Of a DNA stretch of 16,679 nucleotides, positions 7,220 through 13,852 are shown piece by piece. Source of the stretch: DAITPV01 sp050692555 (lineage in GTDB: Bacteria > Actinomycetota > UBA4738 > CALAEC01); contig JBOGVS010000049.1 of assembly GCA_050692555.1 (NCBI GenBank), forward strand, positions 1 to 16,679, read 5' to 3'. The notes beneath the pieces are model-generated. The model was not told where the DNA came from and searched no databases. It was given only the letters and a program-made list of their open reading frames with translations. The stretch's first letter is position 1; each line of letters begins with the position of its first letter. The position numbers were made by a program, and so were the translations under genes.

Positions 7220-8058
7220 GCACGGAGGTCGTGCTCGATCGCCCCGGGTCTCAGCGACAGAGCCCCGGCTCGCACCGAGGGGAACGGAAGGGCTGGGTCC
7301 TTCCCGTGTACACGGGGGTGGTGATCGCCTACCTGTTCCTGCCGATCGCCATCATGATCGTGTTCGGGTTCAACGACATCCAGGGCCGATTCAACTTCCG
7401 GTGGCAGGGCTTCACGCTGCGGTGGTACCGGGACCTGCTCGACTTCCCCGAGCTGACCATGGCCATCCGGAACTCGCTGATCATCGCCGCCATCAGCACC
7501 GTGGTCGCGACCACGCTGGGGACGTTGATCGCCCTGGCTCTGACCCGCCATCGGTTCCGGGGGCGAGCGGGGACCAACCTGTTCATCTTCTTGCCGATGG
7601 CCACCCCCGAGGTGGTCCTGGGAGCCTCCCTGCTCTCGCTGTTCGTGACCGCCGCCCTGGACCGGGGCTTCGTGACGATCCTGATCGCCCACATCATGTT
7701 CAACATCTCGTACGTGGTGGTCACGGTGAAGGCCCGGACCCAGGGGTTCAACAACGAGTGGGAGGAGGCGGCCAAGGATCTCGGAGCCACGCCGTGGACG
7801 GCCTTCCGCACCGTCACGTTCCCGCTGATCTTCCCGGGCGTGCTCGCCGCGGCGGTCCTGGCCTTCGCCCTGTCGGTGGACGACTACGTGATCACGCTGT
7901 TCAACGCGGGACAGACGCTCACGTTCCCGCTGTGGGTGGTGGGGGCCTCGCGGTTCGGGGTGCCGCCCCAGGTGAACGTGATGGGGACGATCATCTTCGT
8001 CGTGGGGGTGGGGCTGGCGCTCCTGGCCGTGCCACTCCAGCGGAGGAGCGCCCGGTGA
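7216..8058 (+). CDS. potC: Polyamine-type ABC transporter permease, PotC-like
   Basis: Second transmembrane subunit, 280 residues. A basic cytoplasmic N-terminus of about 25 residues is followed by about six helices. The EAA loop is canonical, EEAAKDLGATPWTAFRTVTFP (about 183-203), as is the PotC-type segment SVDDYVITLFNAG that follows. The ATG at 7216 overlaps the potB stop (ATGA) and the gene ends in a GTGA overlap with the aminotransferase, so all five genes of this unit are tightly coupled. Confidence 0.93.
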   Translation: MSTEVVLDRPGSQRQSPGSHRGERKGWVLPVYTGVVIAYLFLPIAIMIVFGFNDIQGRFNFRWQGFTLRWYRDLLDFPELTMAIRNSLIIAAISTVVATTLGTLIALALTRHRFRGRAGTNLFIFLPMATPEVVLGASLLSLFVTAALDRGFVTILIAHIMFNISYVVVTVKARTQGFNNEWEEAAKDLGATPWTAFRTVTFPLIFPGVLAAAVLAFALSVDDYVITLFNAGQTLTFPLWVVGASRFGVPPQVNVMGTIIFVVGVGLALLAVPLQRRSAR

Positions 8059-9413
8059 GCGACCAGGCCATCACCGCGCGGGCCCGCGAGCTGGCCGGGC
8101 GGGAGACGGCGGCGCTGGTCGAGCGGACCCCAGCGTCAGGGCGGCTGTACGAGCGCGCGGCCAGGGTGATGCCGTTCGGGGTGGCCTCCTCGTTCCAGGC
8201 CAACGACCCCTACCCGATCTACGTGCGCGAGGGCGCCGGGAGCAAGGTGTGGGACGTTGACGGGACGGAGTACGTGGACTTCCACGGCGGGTTCGGGACC
8301 ATGGCCGTGGGGCACGCCCATCCCAAGGTTGCGGAGGCCATCGAGCGAGCCGCCCGCACCGGGACCCACTTCGCCGCCACCACCGAACCTGCGGTGGCTC
8401 TGGCCGAGGAGCTGTGCCGGCGCTTCAACCTCGAACGGGTCCGGTTCACCAACTCGGGGACCGAAGCCACCATGGAGTCCATCCGCCTGGCCCGCGCTGT
8501 CACCGGGCGGGACACGGTCCTGAAGATCGAGGGCTCCTACCACGGGCACCACGACGCGGTGATGTTCTCGGTGCTGCCGAATTCCGACGTCATCGGAGGA
8601 CGTGATGCTCCGGCATCCACCCCCCTGTCGCGGGGTATCCCCGCCGACACCGCCCGCCACACCTCGGTGGTGCGGTTCAACGACGCCGACGCGCTTTCGA
8701 GAGTCCTCGACGAGCGGGGTGGGGACATCGCCTGTCTCATCATGGAGCCGATCATGATGAACATCGGCATCGTGGTCCCCCAGGACGGCTACCTCCAGGC
8801 CGCCAAGGACCTTTGCGTCAAGCACGGGGTGGTCCTGATCTTCGACGAGGTGAAGTCGGGGGCCACGGTGGCGCCGGGTGGAGCGATCGAGCGGTTCGGG
8901 GTCCAGCCGGACCTGGCCTGCTTCGCCAAGGCCGCCGGCGGCGGGGCCGCCCTCGGTGCCTTCGGGGGTCGGGCCGACCTGATGGAGGAGATCACTCGGG
9001 GTGTGGCCCATATGGGCACGTTCAACGGCAACCCCTTGTCGGTGGCTGCGGGACTGGCCGCCCTCACCGAGGTCCTGACTCCCGACGCGTACGAGCAGCT
9101 GGGGAAGCTGGGATCGCTCCTGGCCGAGGGGTGCAGCCGGGCCATCGCCGACCATGGGATCCCGGCCCACGCCGTCGACCTGGGGGCCAAGGGGTGCGTG
9201 TCGTACCGGCCGGAACCGCTCCGGGACTACCGGGACTTCCTGGAATGCAACCCGGACCTGTTCGCGGCGTCCTGGCCCTGGATGGTGAACCGTGGCGTGT
9301 TCATGACCCCCGGCGACGAGGAGCAGTGGACCATTTCCGTCCAGCACTCAGAGGCAGACATCAACCTGTACGTCGCCGCGTTCACGGAGTTCTGCCAGGC
9401 TCTGATCTCCTGA
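8055..9413 (+). CDS. Class III PLP-dependent aminotransferase (GSA/ornithine-aminotransferase-like)
   Basis: A 452-residue fold-type I aminotransferase. It shows the phosphate-binding SGTEA (134-138), SYHGHHDAV (161-169), Asp264 in IFDEV for the PLP ring nitrogen, Lys292 in FAKAAGGG as the Schiff-base lysine, and GTFNGNP (321-327) supplied across the dimer. The overall look is closest to glutamate-1-semialdehyde aminomutase relatives, but DEVKSG replaces the usual DEVxTGF and the protein is not next to heme genes. The GTG start overlaps potC by four bases. Because it is the last gene of the importer operon, the inferred job is removing the amino group from the imported amine or a derivative. 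Substrate and product are unknown, and no aldehyde dehydrogenase is present in the window. Confidence 0.85.
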   Translation: MSDQAITARARELAGRETAALVERTPASGRLYERAARVMPFGVASSFQANDPYPIYVREGAGSKVWDVDGTEYVDFHGGFGTMAVGHAHPKVAEAIERAARTGTHFAATTEPAVALAEELCRRFNLERVRFTNSGTEATMESIRLARAVTGRDTVLKIEGSYHGHHDAVMFSVLPNSDVIGGRDAPASTPLSRGIPADTARHTSVVRFNDADALSRVLDERGGDIACLIMEPIMMNIGIVVPQDGYLQAAKDLCVKHGVVLIFDEVKSGATVAPGGAIERFGVQPDLACFAKAAGGGAALGAFGGRADLMEEITRGVAHMGTFNGNPLSVAAGLAALTEVLTPDAYEQLGKLGSLLAEGCSRAIADHGIPAHAVDLGAKGCVSYRPEPLRDYRDFLECNPDLFAASWPWMVNRGVFMTPGDEEQWTISVQHSEADINLYVAAFTEFCQALIS

Positions 9414-9450
9414 CCGCAGCGTGCGTGCGGTGCCGATCAAAGAGGCAAAA

Positions 9451-9478
9451 GGGACTGGTCAGGATCCCGACCAGTCCC
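9451..9478 (-). terminator. Intrinsic terminator between convergent genes
   Basis: A perfect 10-bp stem (GGGACTGGTC / GACCAGTCCC) with an 8-base loop. Read on the minus strand the stem is followed by TTTTGCCTCT, so it fits a Rho-independent terminator for the endonuclease gene, which ends at 9492. On the plus strand the hairpin has no T-run but may still help end the pot operon after 9413. Confidence 0.8.
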
Positions 9479-9491
9479 GGAGTCCTACCTG

Positions 9492-10325
9492 TTAGATGAG
9501 ACGGAGCCGCAAGGCCGCATCCCGAAGATCAGTCCTGAAATCACCCAATTGCGAAATGGAGTAGAGCCCATCGATTGAATTCTTCTCAAGCAGTCCGTAA
9601 ATGCGTTTGAGATCCGCCTGCCGCCGAAGCCAACCTACCCCGTCAATAACAGCAAAGACGAATTGCTTGGGCAACCTGATATCCGCCATTCGGGCGATTT
9701 CCTGGGCGGCGTCGGTGAGTTTGCTGCCAGTCGAATCGAATCCCTTTATAGCTGTAATGATCTGCGCCTCGGCCCCACCGGCGGGAATCGCCAGATCGCA
9801 GGGCCCCGTCTCACCAGCCTTGCCCGTGAATCGCGTTCTCATCTCATGTGGGAGCCCCACATCGTTCACCACCGCTTCCACCAGATCCTCAACTCTGCGC
9901 CCTCGCCCAATCGACCCTGCTGCACGGAGGCGGGAGGCGTGTCGCTCAAGAAGGACGTCCGAGAAAGACCAGCGCCGACTTCGTTGGGTGCGTAACTCCT
10001 CGAGAAGATGAAACTCTGAGTCGAGCGCATCCACGAGGTCCTTCGCATGACCTTCGCCAATGCGTCGGAAGGACTCCGTTCCAAATCGCTGGCGGAGCAC
10101 TCCCCGGAGCTGTTCCCGACTCAGGCGAACGCAGAGACCAAGCGCCTGGATCCATTCCGGCTTTTGTCGAACCAGCGTGGTTACGGCCGCTGTCGTTATC
10201 CTGGGGAGCCTCTCGATTTCGGCGGCGGCGGCCTCCAGGCCCGCCTGATCTTCCGGGTCAATAGCTACAGCCCCGCCGAGGCGTTGGAGAGAGTCGCGGA
10301 ACTGAACGAAGTCGGAATCCGACAC
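9492..10325 (-). CDS. DpnII-like type II restriction endonuclease
   Basis: A 277-residue protein. Its C-terminal half follows the DpnII/MboI pattern: helix with Glu150 (RRVEDLVEAVV), Asp177 in CDLAI, the STGSKLTDAAQEI segment (198-210), the strand FVFAVIDGVGW (222-232) and the terminal SISQL (256-260). These endonucleases cut unmodified GATC. The N-terminal ~130 residues are helical and not recognised. The expected acidic residue two positions before the active-site lysine is missing: the sequence is Thr-Ala-Ile-Lys (191-194). This is either a subfamily trait or loss of activity. The GTG start at 10325 is the furthest possible, with an in-frame stop just upstream. The region is clearly lower in GC than its neighbours (27 of 60 bases at 9541-9600). 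The methyltransferase partner is divergent. Confidence 0.75.
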   Translation of the reverse strand: MSDSDFVQFRDSLQRLGGAVAIDPEDQAGLEAAAAEIERLPRITTAAVTTLVRQKPEWIQALGLCVRLSREQLRGVLRQRFGTESFRRIGEGHAKDLVDALDSEFHLLEELRTQRSRRWSFSDVLLERHASRLRAAGSIGRGRRVEDLVEAVVNDVGLPHEMRTRFTGKAGETGPCDLAIPAGGAEAQIITAIKGFDSTGSKLTDAAQEIARMADIRLPKQFVFAVIDGVGWLRRQADLKRIYGLLEKNSIDGLYSISQLGDFRTDLRDAALRLRLI

Positions 10326-10383
10326 GCTCTTATCGTCTCACAATGGAAACCGCAGCCATGACCTGCAGATCGACCGCGGATGC

Positions 10384-10412
10384 GTGACTCTGTCAGACCC
10401 CCCCGTTATCCT
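10384..10412 (+). promoter_or_regulatory. Promoter of the methyltransferase gene, leaderless-type start
   Basis: GTGACT (10384-10389, four of six bases of TTGACA), a 17-base spacer and TATCCT (10407-10412). The -10 box ends six bases before the GTG at 10419, which has no Shine-Dalgarno sequence. The box lies inside the longer reading frame that begins at ATG 10380, which argues against that upstream start. Confidence 0.45.
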
Positions 10413-10418
10413 CCCCAT

Positions 10419-11264
10419 GTGCCAGACACGACTGCCTCCGTCAGGCCTCGCCCGTTCCTGAAGTGGGCGGGGGGTAAGAGCCGCTCAGCCGCCACCCTCG
10501 TGCGGCTTGCTCCTCCCTACACCGGGCGCTATTGGGAACCATTCATGGGCAGTGCCGCCGTCTTCTTCGAATTGGCTCCCGAATCTGCCGTTCTCTCCGA
10601 CCTCAATGAAGAACTCGTGATCTGTTTTGGGGAGGTTGCGCGGGATCCCTTCGCAGTCATGGAGCAACTTGATGCGATGCCGAACTCGCGGGATTTCTAC
10701 CTTGAGGTTCGGCGCACGGAGCCTAAGAAACTCCAACCAGTAGTCCGTGCTGCGCGAGTGATCTATCTGAACAAGACGGCCTTTCGAGGCTTATGGCGAG
10801 TCAACAGCCGTGGCGAATTCAATGTGCCTTATGGGGAGTACGCGCGACCTTACTACAACCGAGACCATCTCATTGGTGCATCAAGAGTCCTCATGCACGC
10901 TGAGATTCACTGCAAAGACTACACGCACGCTTTCCTTAACGCGCAGCCGGGCGATTGGATCTACCTGGATCCACCCTACGTACCGGACCGACCGTGGGGA
11001 GACTTCAAACGCTATACACCCGGTCAATTCCATGAGGACGACCACCGCAAGCTCGCCGAGTGTATGCGGGAGGCGCGAGGAAGGGGCATCTACCTGACCC
11101 TCACCAACTCAGATACAGCCTTCGTCCGCTCCCTCTTTGAGGGTTGGAACATCACGAAGATGCCAACCCGGCGTGACATCCATCTGAACAGTCGGGAACG
11201 AGCCAGCCACGACCTGGTCATCACCAACTACGAGGGGTTTCGGCAACCGACGCTTCCAGTCTGA
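10419..11264 (+). CDS. dam: Dam-type DNA adenine (N6) methyltransferase
   Basis: Modification enzyme of the D12/Dam class. From GTG 10419 it has 281 residues: FLKWAGGK (13-20, motif X), EPFMGSAA (40-47, SAM-binding motif I), DLNEEL (61-66) and the catalytic DPPY (184-187, motif IV). The recognition segment GLWRVNSRGEFNVPYG (124-139) keeps the Leu, Arg, Asn and Pro (125, 127, 129, 137) that match the GATC-contacting residues of E. coli Dam as I recall them, so GATC is the predicted target. An ATG at 10380 would add 13 residues; I chose the GTG because of the -10 box before it and the usual short N-terminus. It is divergent from the endonuclease and converges on the L,D-transpeptidase with three bases between the stops. 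Confidence 0.9.
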   Translation: MPDTTASVRPRPFLKWAGGKSRSAATLVRLAPPYTGRYWEPFMGSAAVFFELAPESAVLSDLNEELVICFGEVARDPFAVMEQLDAMPNSRDFYLEVRRTEPKKLQPVVRAARVIYLNKTAFRGLWRVNSRGEFNVPYGEYARPYYNRDHLIGASRVLMHAEIHCKDYTHAFLNAQPGDWIYLDPPYVPDRPWGDFKRYTPGQFHEDDHRKLAECMREARGRGIYLTLTNSDTAFVRSLFEGWNITKMPTRRDIHLNSRERASHDLVITNYEGFRQPTLPV

Positions 11265-11267
11265 GCG

Positions 11268-12449
11268 TCAGTGGTAGATCTTCACCACCATCCCGTAGTG
11301 CATGATCCGGAACAGGAACTTGGCCGTCCACATCGGCACGCGCGTGCACCCGTGGCTGGCCGGTGAGGGAGGCACGTCGGGCCAGCCGTGCACCGCCCGG
11401 AGCCCGTCGAAATAGCTGGGGTAGTACAGGTGGCCGGGGCTGAAGCCGGCCAGCTTCCGGTGGACCCGGAAGGTCCCGTCGCGGGTGGCCGCTCCCGCGC
11501 CGGTCGAAGCGTGGACGATCACGTCGACCTCGCCCTGGCGGACCACGTACAAGACCTGCTTGCTCTGATTGACCTCGATGTGGGTGGACGGCGCCTCGAG
11601 CTTCGGCTTGGGGATCCGCGGATCGGCCAGGCGTTTCCAGGTTCGCCTGGTGGCGTTCTTGCCCCGAGGCATGCCCTGCACCTTGTGGAACGCCAGGACG
11701 GCGTCACCGGTCCGGACGTCGTAGTTCCGGTTGGGGCGGGGGACGTGGTACCCCAGGTCGTCGAGCCGGTTCTCCAGCGCCAGCACCCAGTCGCCGTTCG
11801 AGCCCGGATGCAGGGGCGGCGGGGTGGCCACCTTCCGGCCCGGCGTGGTGGTCTCCGCGGGCTCGTGGTCGGCGTCGTCGAAGGACACCCGGGCCCGGTA
11901 CGTGCCGGACCGGACGACGTCCAGCTCGATGGAGTACTCAGAGCCGGGGCCCACCGGGGCGTTCTCCCGGGCCACGACCCGGTCCCCCACCAGGAGCTCC
12001 ACGTGGACCGCGCCACCGGGGTGCGGAGGCTCCACACGTCCGGAGACGGCGGCCGCGTCGAACAGCCGGACGTTCTCCAGCTGCGCGGTGAGCCGGGGGT
12101 GGACCCGCAGCGGCACCGGGGTGCTGGTATCTCCGGTCCATCGAGCCGCCGCGTCGACGTTGGCCTCCGGGGCATGGTCCACGGCGAAGTTCCCGGAAGC
12201 ATCGGTAGCCGCGGTGGCCAGGACGCGGGCGGGGTTCGACGCGTCGACGATCTCCACGGTGGAGCCTGCCGGAGGAGGCGGGTTCACGGTGCCGGTGAGC
12301 CTGGTGACCTCGCCGAACTGCAGGTCGGTCTTCGAGGCCGACAGGCTCACGGTCGCCGCGGCCGCCGCGGCGGGCCCAGCCAGCCCAGCCATCAGCCCAG
12401 CACAAACCGTCGCCACCACGCACGCTCGAACGAACGATCGTCCCCGCAT
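11268..12449 (-). CDS. Secreted L,D-transpeptidase with peptidoglycan-binding domain
   Basis: Cell-wall enzyme forming 3-3 peptide cross-links or attaching proteins. It has 393 residues: a Sec-type signal peptide (1-~31, basic start, hydrophobic core, Ala-rich cleavage region); beta-rich Ig-like or carboxypeptidase-regulatory-like repeats (about 34-110 and 120-205); a peptidoglycan-binding type 1 domain (about 215-277, HPGSNGDWVLALENRLDDLGY); and a C-terminal YkuD domain (about 288-393) with His354 and catalytic Cys368 in SHGCTRVP. I chose ATG 12449 because the signal peptide begins there; the open frame extends upstream to 12590 without merit. A TATCAT box ends seven bases upstream and no Shine-Dalgarno sequence is present. 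The catalytic class is clear; the exact physiological role is not. Confidence 0.9.
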   Translation of the reverse strand: MRGRSFVRACVVATVCAGLMAGLAGPAAAAAATVSLSASKTDLQFGEVTRLTGTVNPPPPAGSTVEIVDASNPARVLATAATDASGNFAVDHAPEANVDAAARWTGDTSTPVPLRVHPRLTAQLENVRLFDAAAVSGRVEPPHPGGAVHVELLVGDRVVARENAPVGPGSEYSIELDVVRSGTYRARVSFDDADHEPAETTTPGRKVATPPPLHPGSNGDWVLALENRLDDLGYHVPRPNRNYDVRTGDAVLAFHKVQGMPRGKNATRRTWKRLADPRIPKPKLEAPSTHIEVNQSKQVLYVVRQGEVDVIVHASTGAGAATRDGTFRVHRKLAGFSPGHLYYPSYFDGLRAVHGWPDVPPSPASHGCTRVPMWTAKFLFRIMHYGMVVKIYH

Positions 12450-12456
12450 GACGTGA

Positions 12457-12462
12457 ATGATA
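12457..12462 (-). promoter_or_regulatory. -10 box of the L,D-transpeptidase gene, leaderless-type start
   Basis: On the minus strand TATCAT (five of six bases of TATAAT) ends seven bases before the ATG at 12449. No Shine-Dalgarno sequence precedes the ATG and no clear -35 is present. Confidence 0.5.
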
Positions 12463-12474
12463 CGTGAGCCGCTT

Positions 12475-12506
12475 CGAAAGAGAGTGCTGACTTCAGAGCT
12501 CTTTCG
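12475..12506. repeat. Inverted repeat after the wecA operon
   Basis: Arms CGAAAGAG (12475-12482) and CTCTTTCG (12499-12506) are perfect 8-bp complements with a 16-base loop. It fills the gap between the small membrane gene stop (12509) and the L,D-transpeptidase promoter. It may act as a weak terminator or as an operator overlapping the -35 region; there is no strong T-run on the minus strand. Confidence 0.35.
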
Positions 12507-12508
12507 CT

Positions 12509-12745
12509 TTAAGGCGAGGAGGACCTCCATACGCTCAGAGCGACCCAAACGGCCCCGCCCAGCAATAGAAGCGTGCCCACAAGATTCCATGGGGTCGGTA
12601 GCCCCAGTCCAAAAGGCGAAAGATACCCTGCTCCAAACGCATAGGAGATCACCAGACCTATCAACAGCAGCACCACAGCCAGAAGACCTCGAAGGACCTT
12701 GAGGAAGCCGCGTTCACCACGCCTCAAGCGCAAGCCCCACCCCAT
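12509..12745 (-). CDS. Small two-helix membrane protein of unknown function
   Basis: A 78-residue frame starting two bases after the wecA stop. A basic N-terminus (LRLRRGERGF) is followed by a hydrophobic helix at about 18-38, a short loop with SPFGLGLPTPW, and a second helix at about 53-72 ending near the C-terminus. No family is recognised. In mycobacteria a small membrane protein sits between wecA and atpB, so this could be a relative left behind, but atpZ and atpI are present further on. The ATG at 12745 has no strong ribosome binding site, and the GC content is lower than that of wecA. The conserved-looking topology and the tight spacing support a real gene, but weakly. Confidence 0.55.
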   Translation of the reverse strand: MGWGLRLRRGERGFLKVLRGLLAVVLLLIGLVISYAFGAGYLSPFGLGLPTPWNLVGTLLLLGGAVWVALSVWRSSSP

Positions 12746-12747
12746 CG

Positions 12748-13851
12748 CTACGGACGGAGCCTGCCGTTGGCCCTTCGCATCATCCTGGGGACCGCCGTTC
12801 CCACCAGGACCGCGGCGATCAGGGCCAGCATCAGGCCGGTCAGCGCCCGGCTCTGGATGAACGTGATGGCCAGCGCGGAGCTGGCGATCAGCGCGCTCCA
12901 CAGGTACATGAGGAGCACGGCCTGCCGGTGGCTGTGGCCGATCTCCAGGAGCCGGTGGTGGATGTGCTCCTTGTCCGGCGCGTAGACGGGCCTGCCCCGG
13001 CGGAGCCGGCGGGCGATGGCCCACATCACGTCGGTGAACGGCACCGCCAGGACCAGCAGCGGGATGGCCACGGGGATCGCCAGTGCGGCGAGGTCGGTGC
13101 TGGAGGGGGCGTCGGTCCGCCCCACGCCGGAGATCGTGGCCGCGGCCAGCATCAGGCCCAGCAACATGCTGCCCGAGTCGCCCATGAAGATCCGGGCCGG
13201 GTTGAAGTTGTACGGCAGGAACCCCACCGCCGCTCCCGCCACCACCACGCAGAACAGCGAGGCTGGAGAGGGACCGTCGAAGATGGGCTTCCCGGTCTGG
13301 AAGGCGTAGGTGAAGAACGCCAGGGCGGCGATGACCACCACCCCGGCGGCCAGCCCGTCGAGCCCGTCGATGAGATTGACCGCGTTGATCATGGCCAGGA
13401 CCCAGATCAGGGTCAGGGGCACGGCCAGGTCTCCACCAAGGGACAGCACCCCGAGGCCCGGGAACCACACGTAGAACAGCTGCACCCCGTTCAGGATCAA
13501 CAGACCGCCGGCCAGCACCTGGCCGGCCACCTTGGCGGGGACCGACAGTCCCCGCACGTCGTCGTAGCTCCCCAGCGCCACCAGCACCGTGCCGGCCATC
13601 ACCACCCCGAGCGGCTCCGACGACACGTCGAACAGGTCCTTGAAGGCCGGGAGTAGCGCCGCGACCCCCAGCCCCACCATGCAGGCCAGCCACAGCGACA
13701 GGCCGCCGAGGGTCGGGGTGGGCCGGGGATGAACCTTTCGGTCAGACGGCCGGTCGATCGCTCCGAACCGCAGGGCCAGCCGGCGGATCAGGGGGGTGGC
13801 CACCAGCGCGGCCACCGCGCTGACCAGGAAGACGACCGCGAGGGGAAGCAC
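12748..13851 (-). CDS. wecA: Undecaprenyl-phosphate GlcNAc-1-phosphate transferase (WecA/TagO family)
   Basis: Polytopic membrane enzyme that moves a sugar-1-phosphate, normally GlcNAc-1-P from UDP-GlcNAc, to the polyprenyl-phosphate lipid carrier, the first step of arabinogalactan, teichoic acid or other wall polysaccharides. It has 367 residues and about ten or eleven helices. Family motifs are PTLGG (46-50), the Asp pair 97-98 in SYDDVRGLS, NLIDGLDGLAAG (159-170), MGDSGS (223-228) and the sugar-recognition loop HIHHRLLEIGHSHRQ (296-310). These separate it from MraY. The GTG start at 13851 lies one base after the glyA stop, so it is likely co-transcribed. Which polymer it serves here is unknown. 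Confidence 0.92.
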   Translation of the reverse strand: MLPLAVVFLVSAVAALVATPLIRRLALRFGAIDRPSDRKVHPRPTPTLGGLSLWLACMVGLGVAALLPAFKDLFDVSSEPLGVVMAGTVLVALGSYDDVRGLSVPAKVAGQVLAGGLLILNGVQLFYVWFPGLGVLSLGGDLAVPLTLIWVLAMINAVNLIDGLDGLAAGVVVIAALAFFTYAFQTGKPIFDGPSPASLFCVVVAGAAVGFLPYNFNPARIFMGDSGSMLLGLMLAAATISGVGRTDAPSSTDLAALAIPVAIPLLVLAVPFTDVMWAIARRLRRGRPVYAPDKEHIHHRLLEIGHSHRQAVLLMYLWSALIASSALAITFIQSRALTGLMLALIAAVLVGTAVPRMMRRANGRLRP

Positions 13852-13852
13852 C

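Noticed and set aside
8136..9347. A 403-codon open frame on the minus strand opposite the aminotransferase
   Set aside because: Shadow frame; the plus strand holds all the PLP-enzyme motifs.
9414..11267. Transposon or prophage carrying the restriction-modification pair
   Set aside because: No transposase, integrase, terminal inverted repeats or target-site duplication could be seen at the edges.
12450..12590. N-terminal extension of the L,D-transpeptidase to 12590
   Set aside because: A signal peptide begins at 12449 and a -10 box lies just upstream of that ATG; the extension overlaps the small membrane gene.
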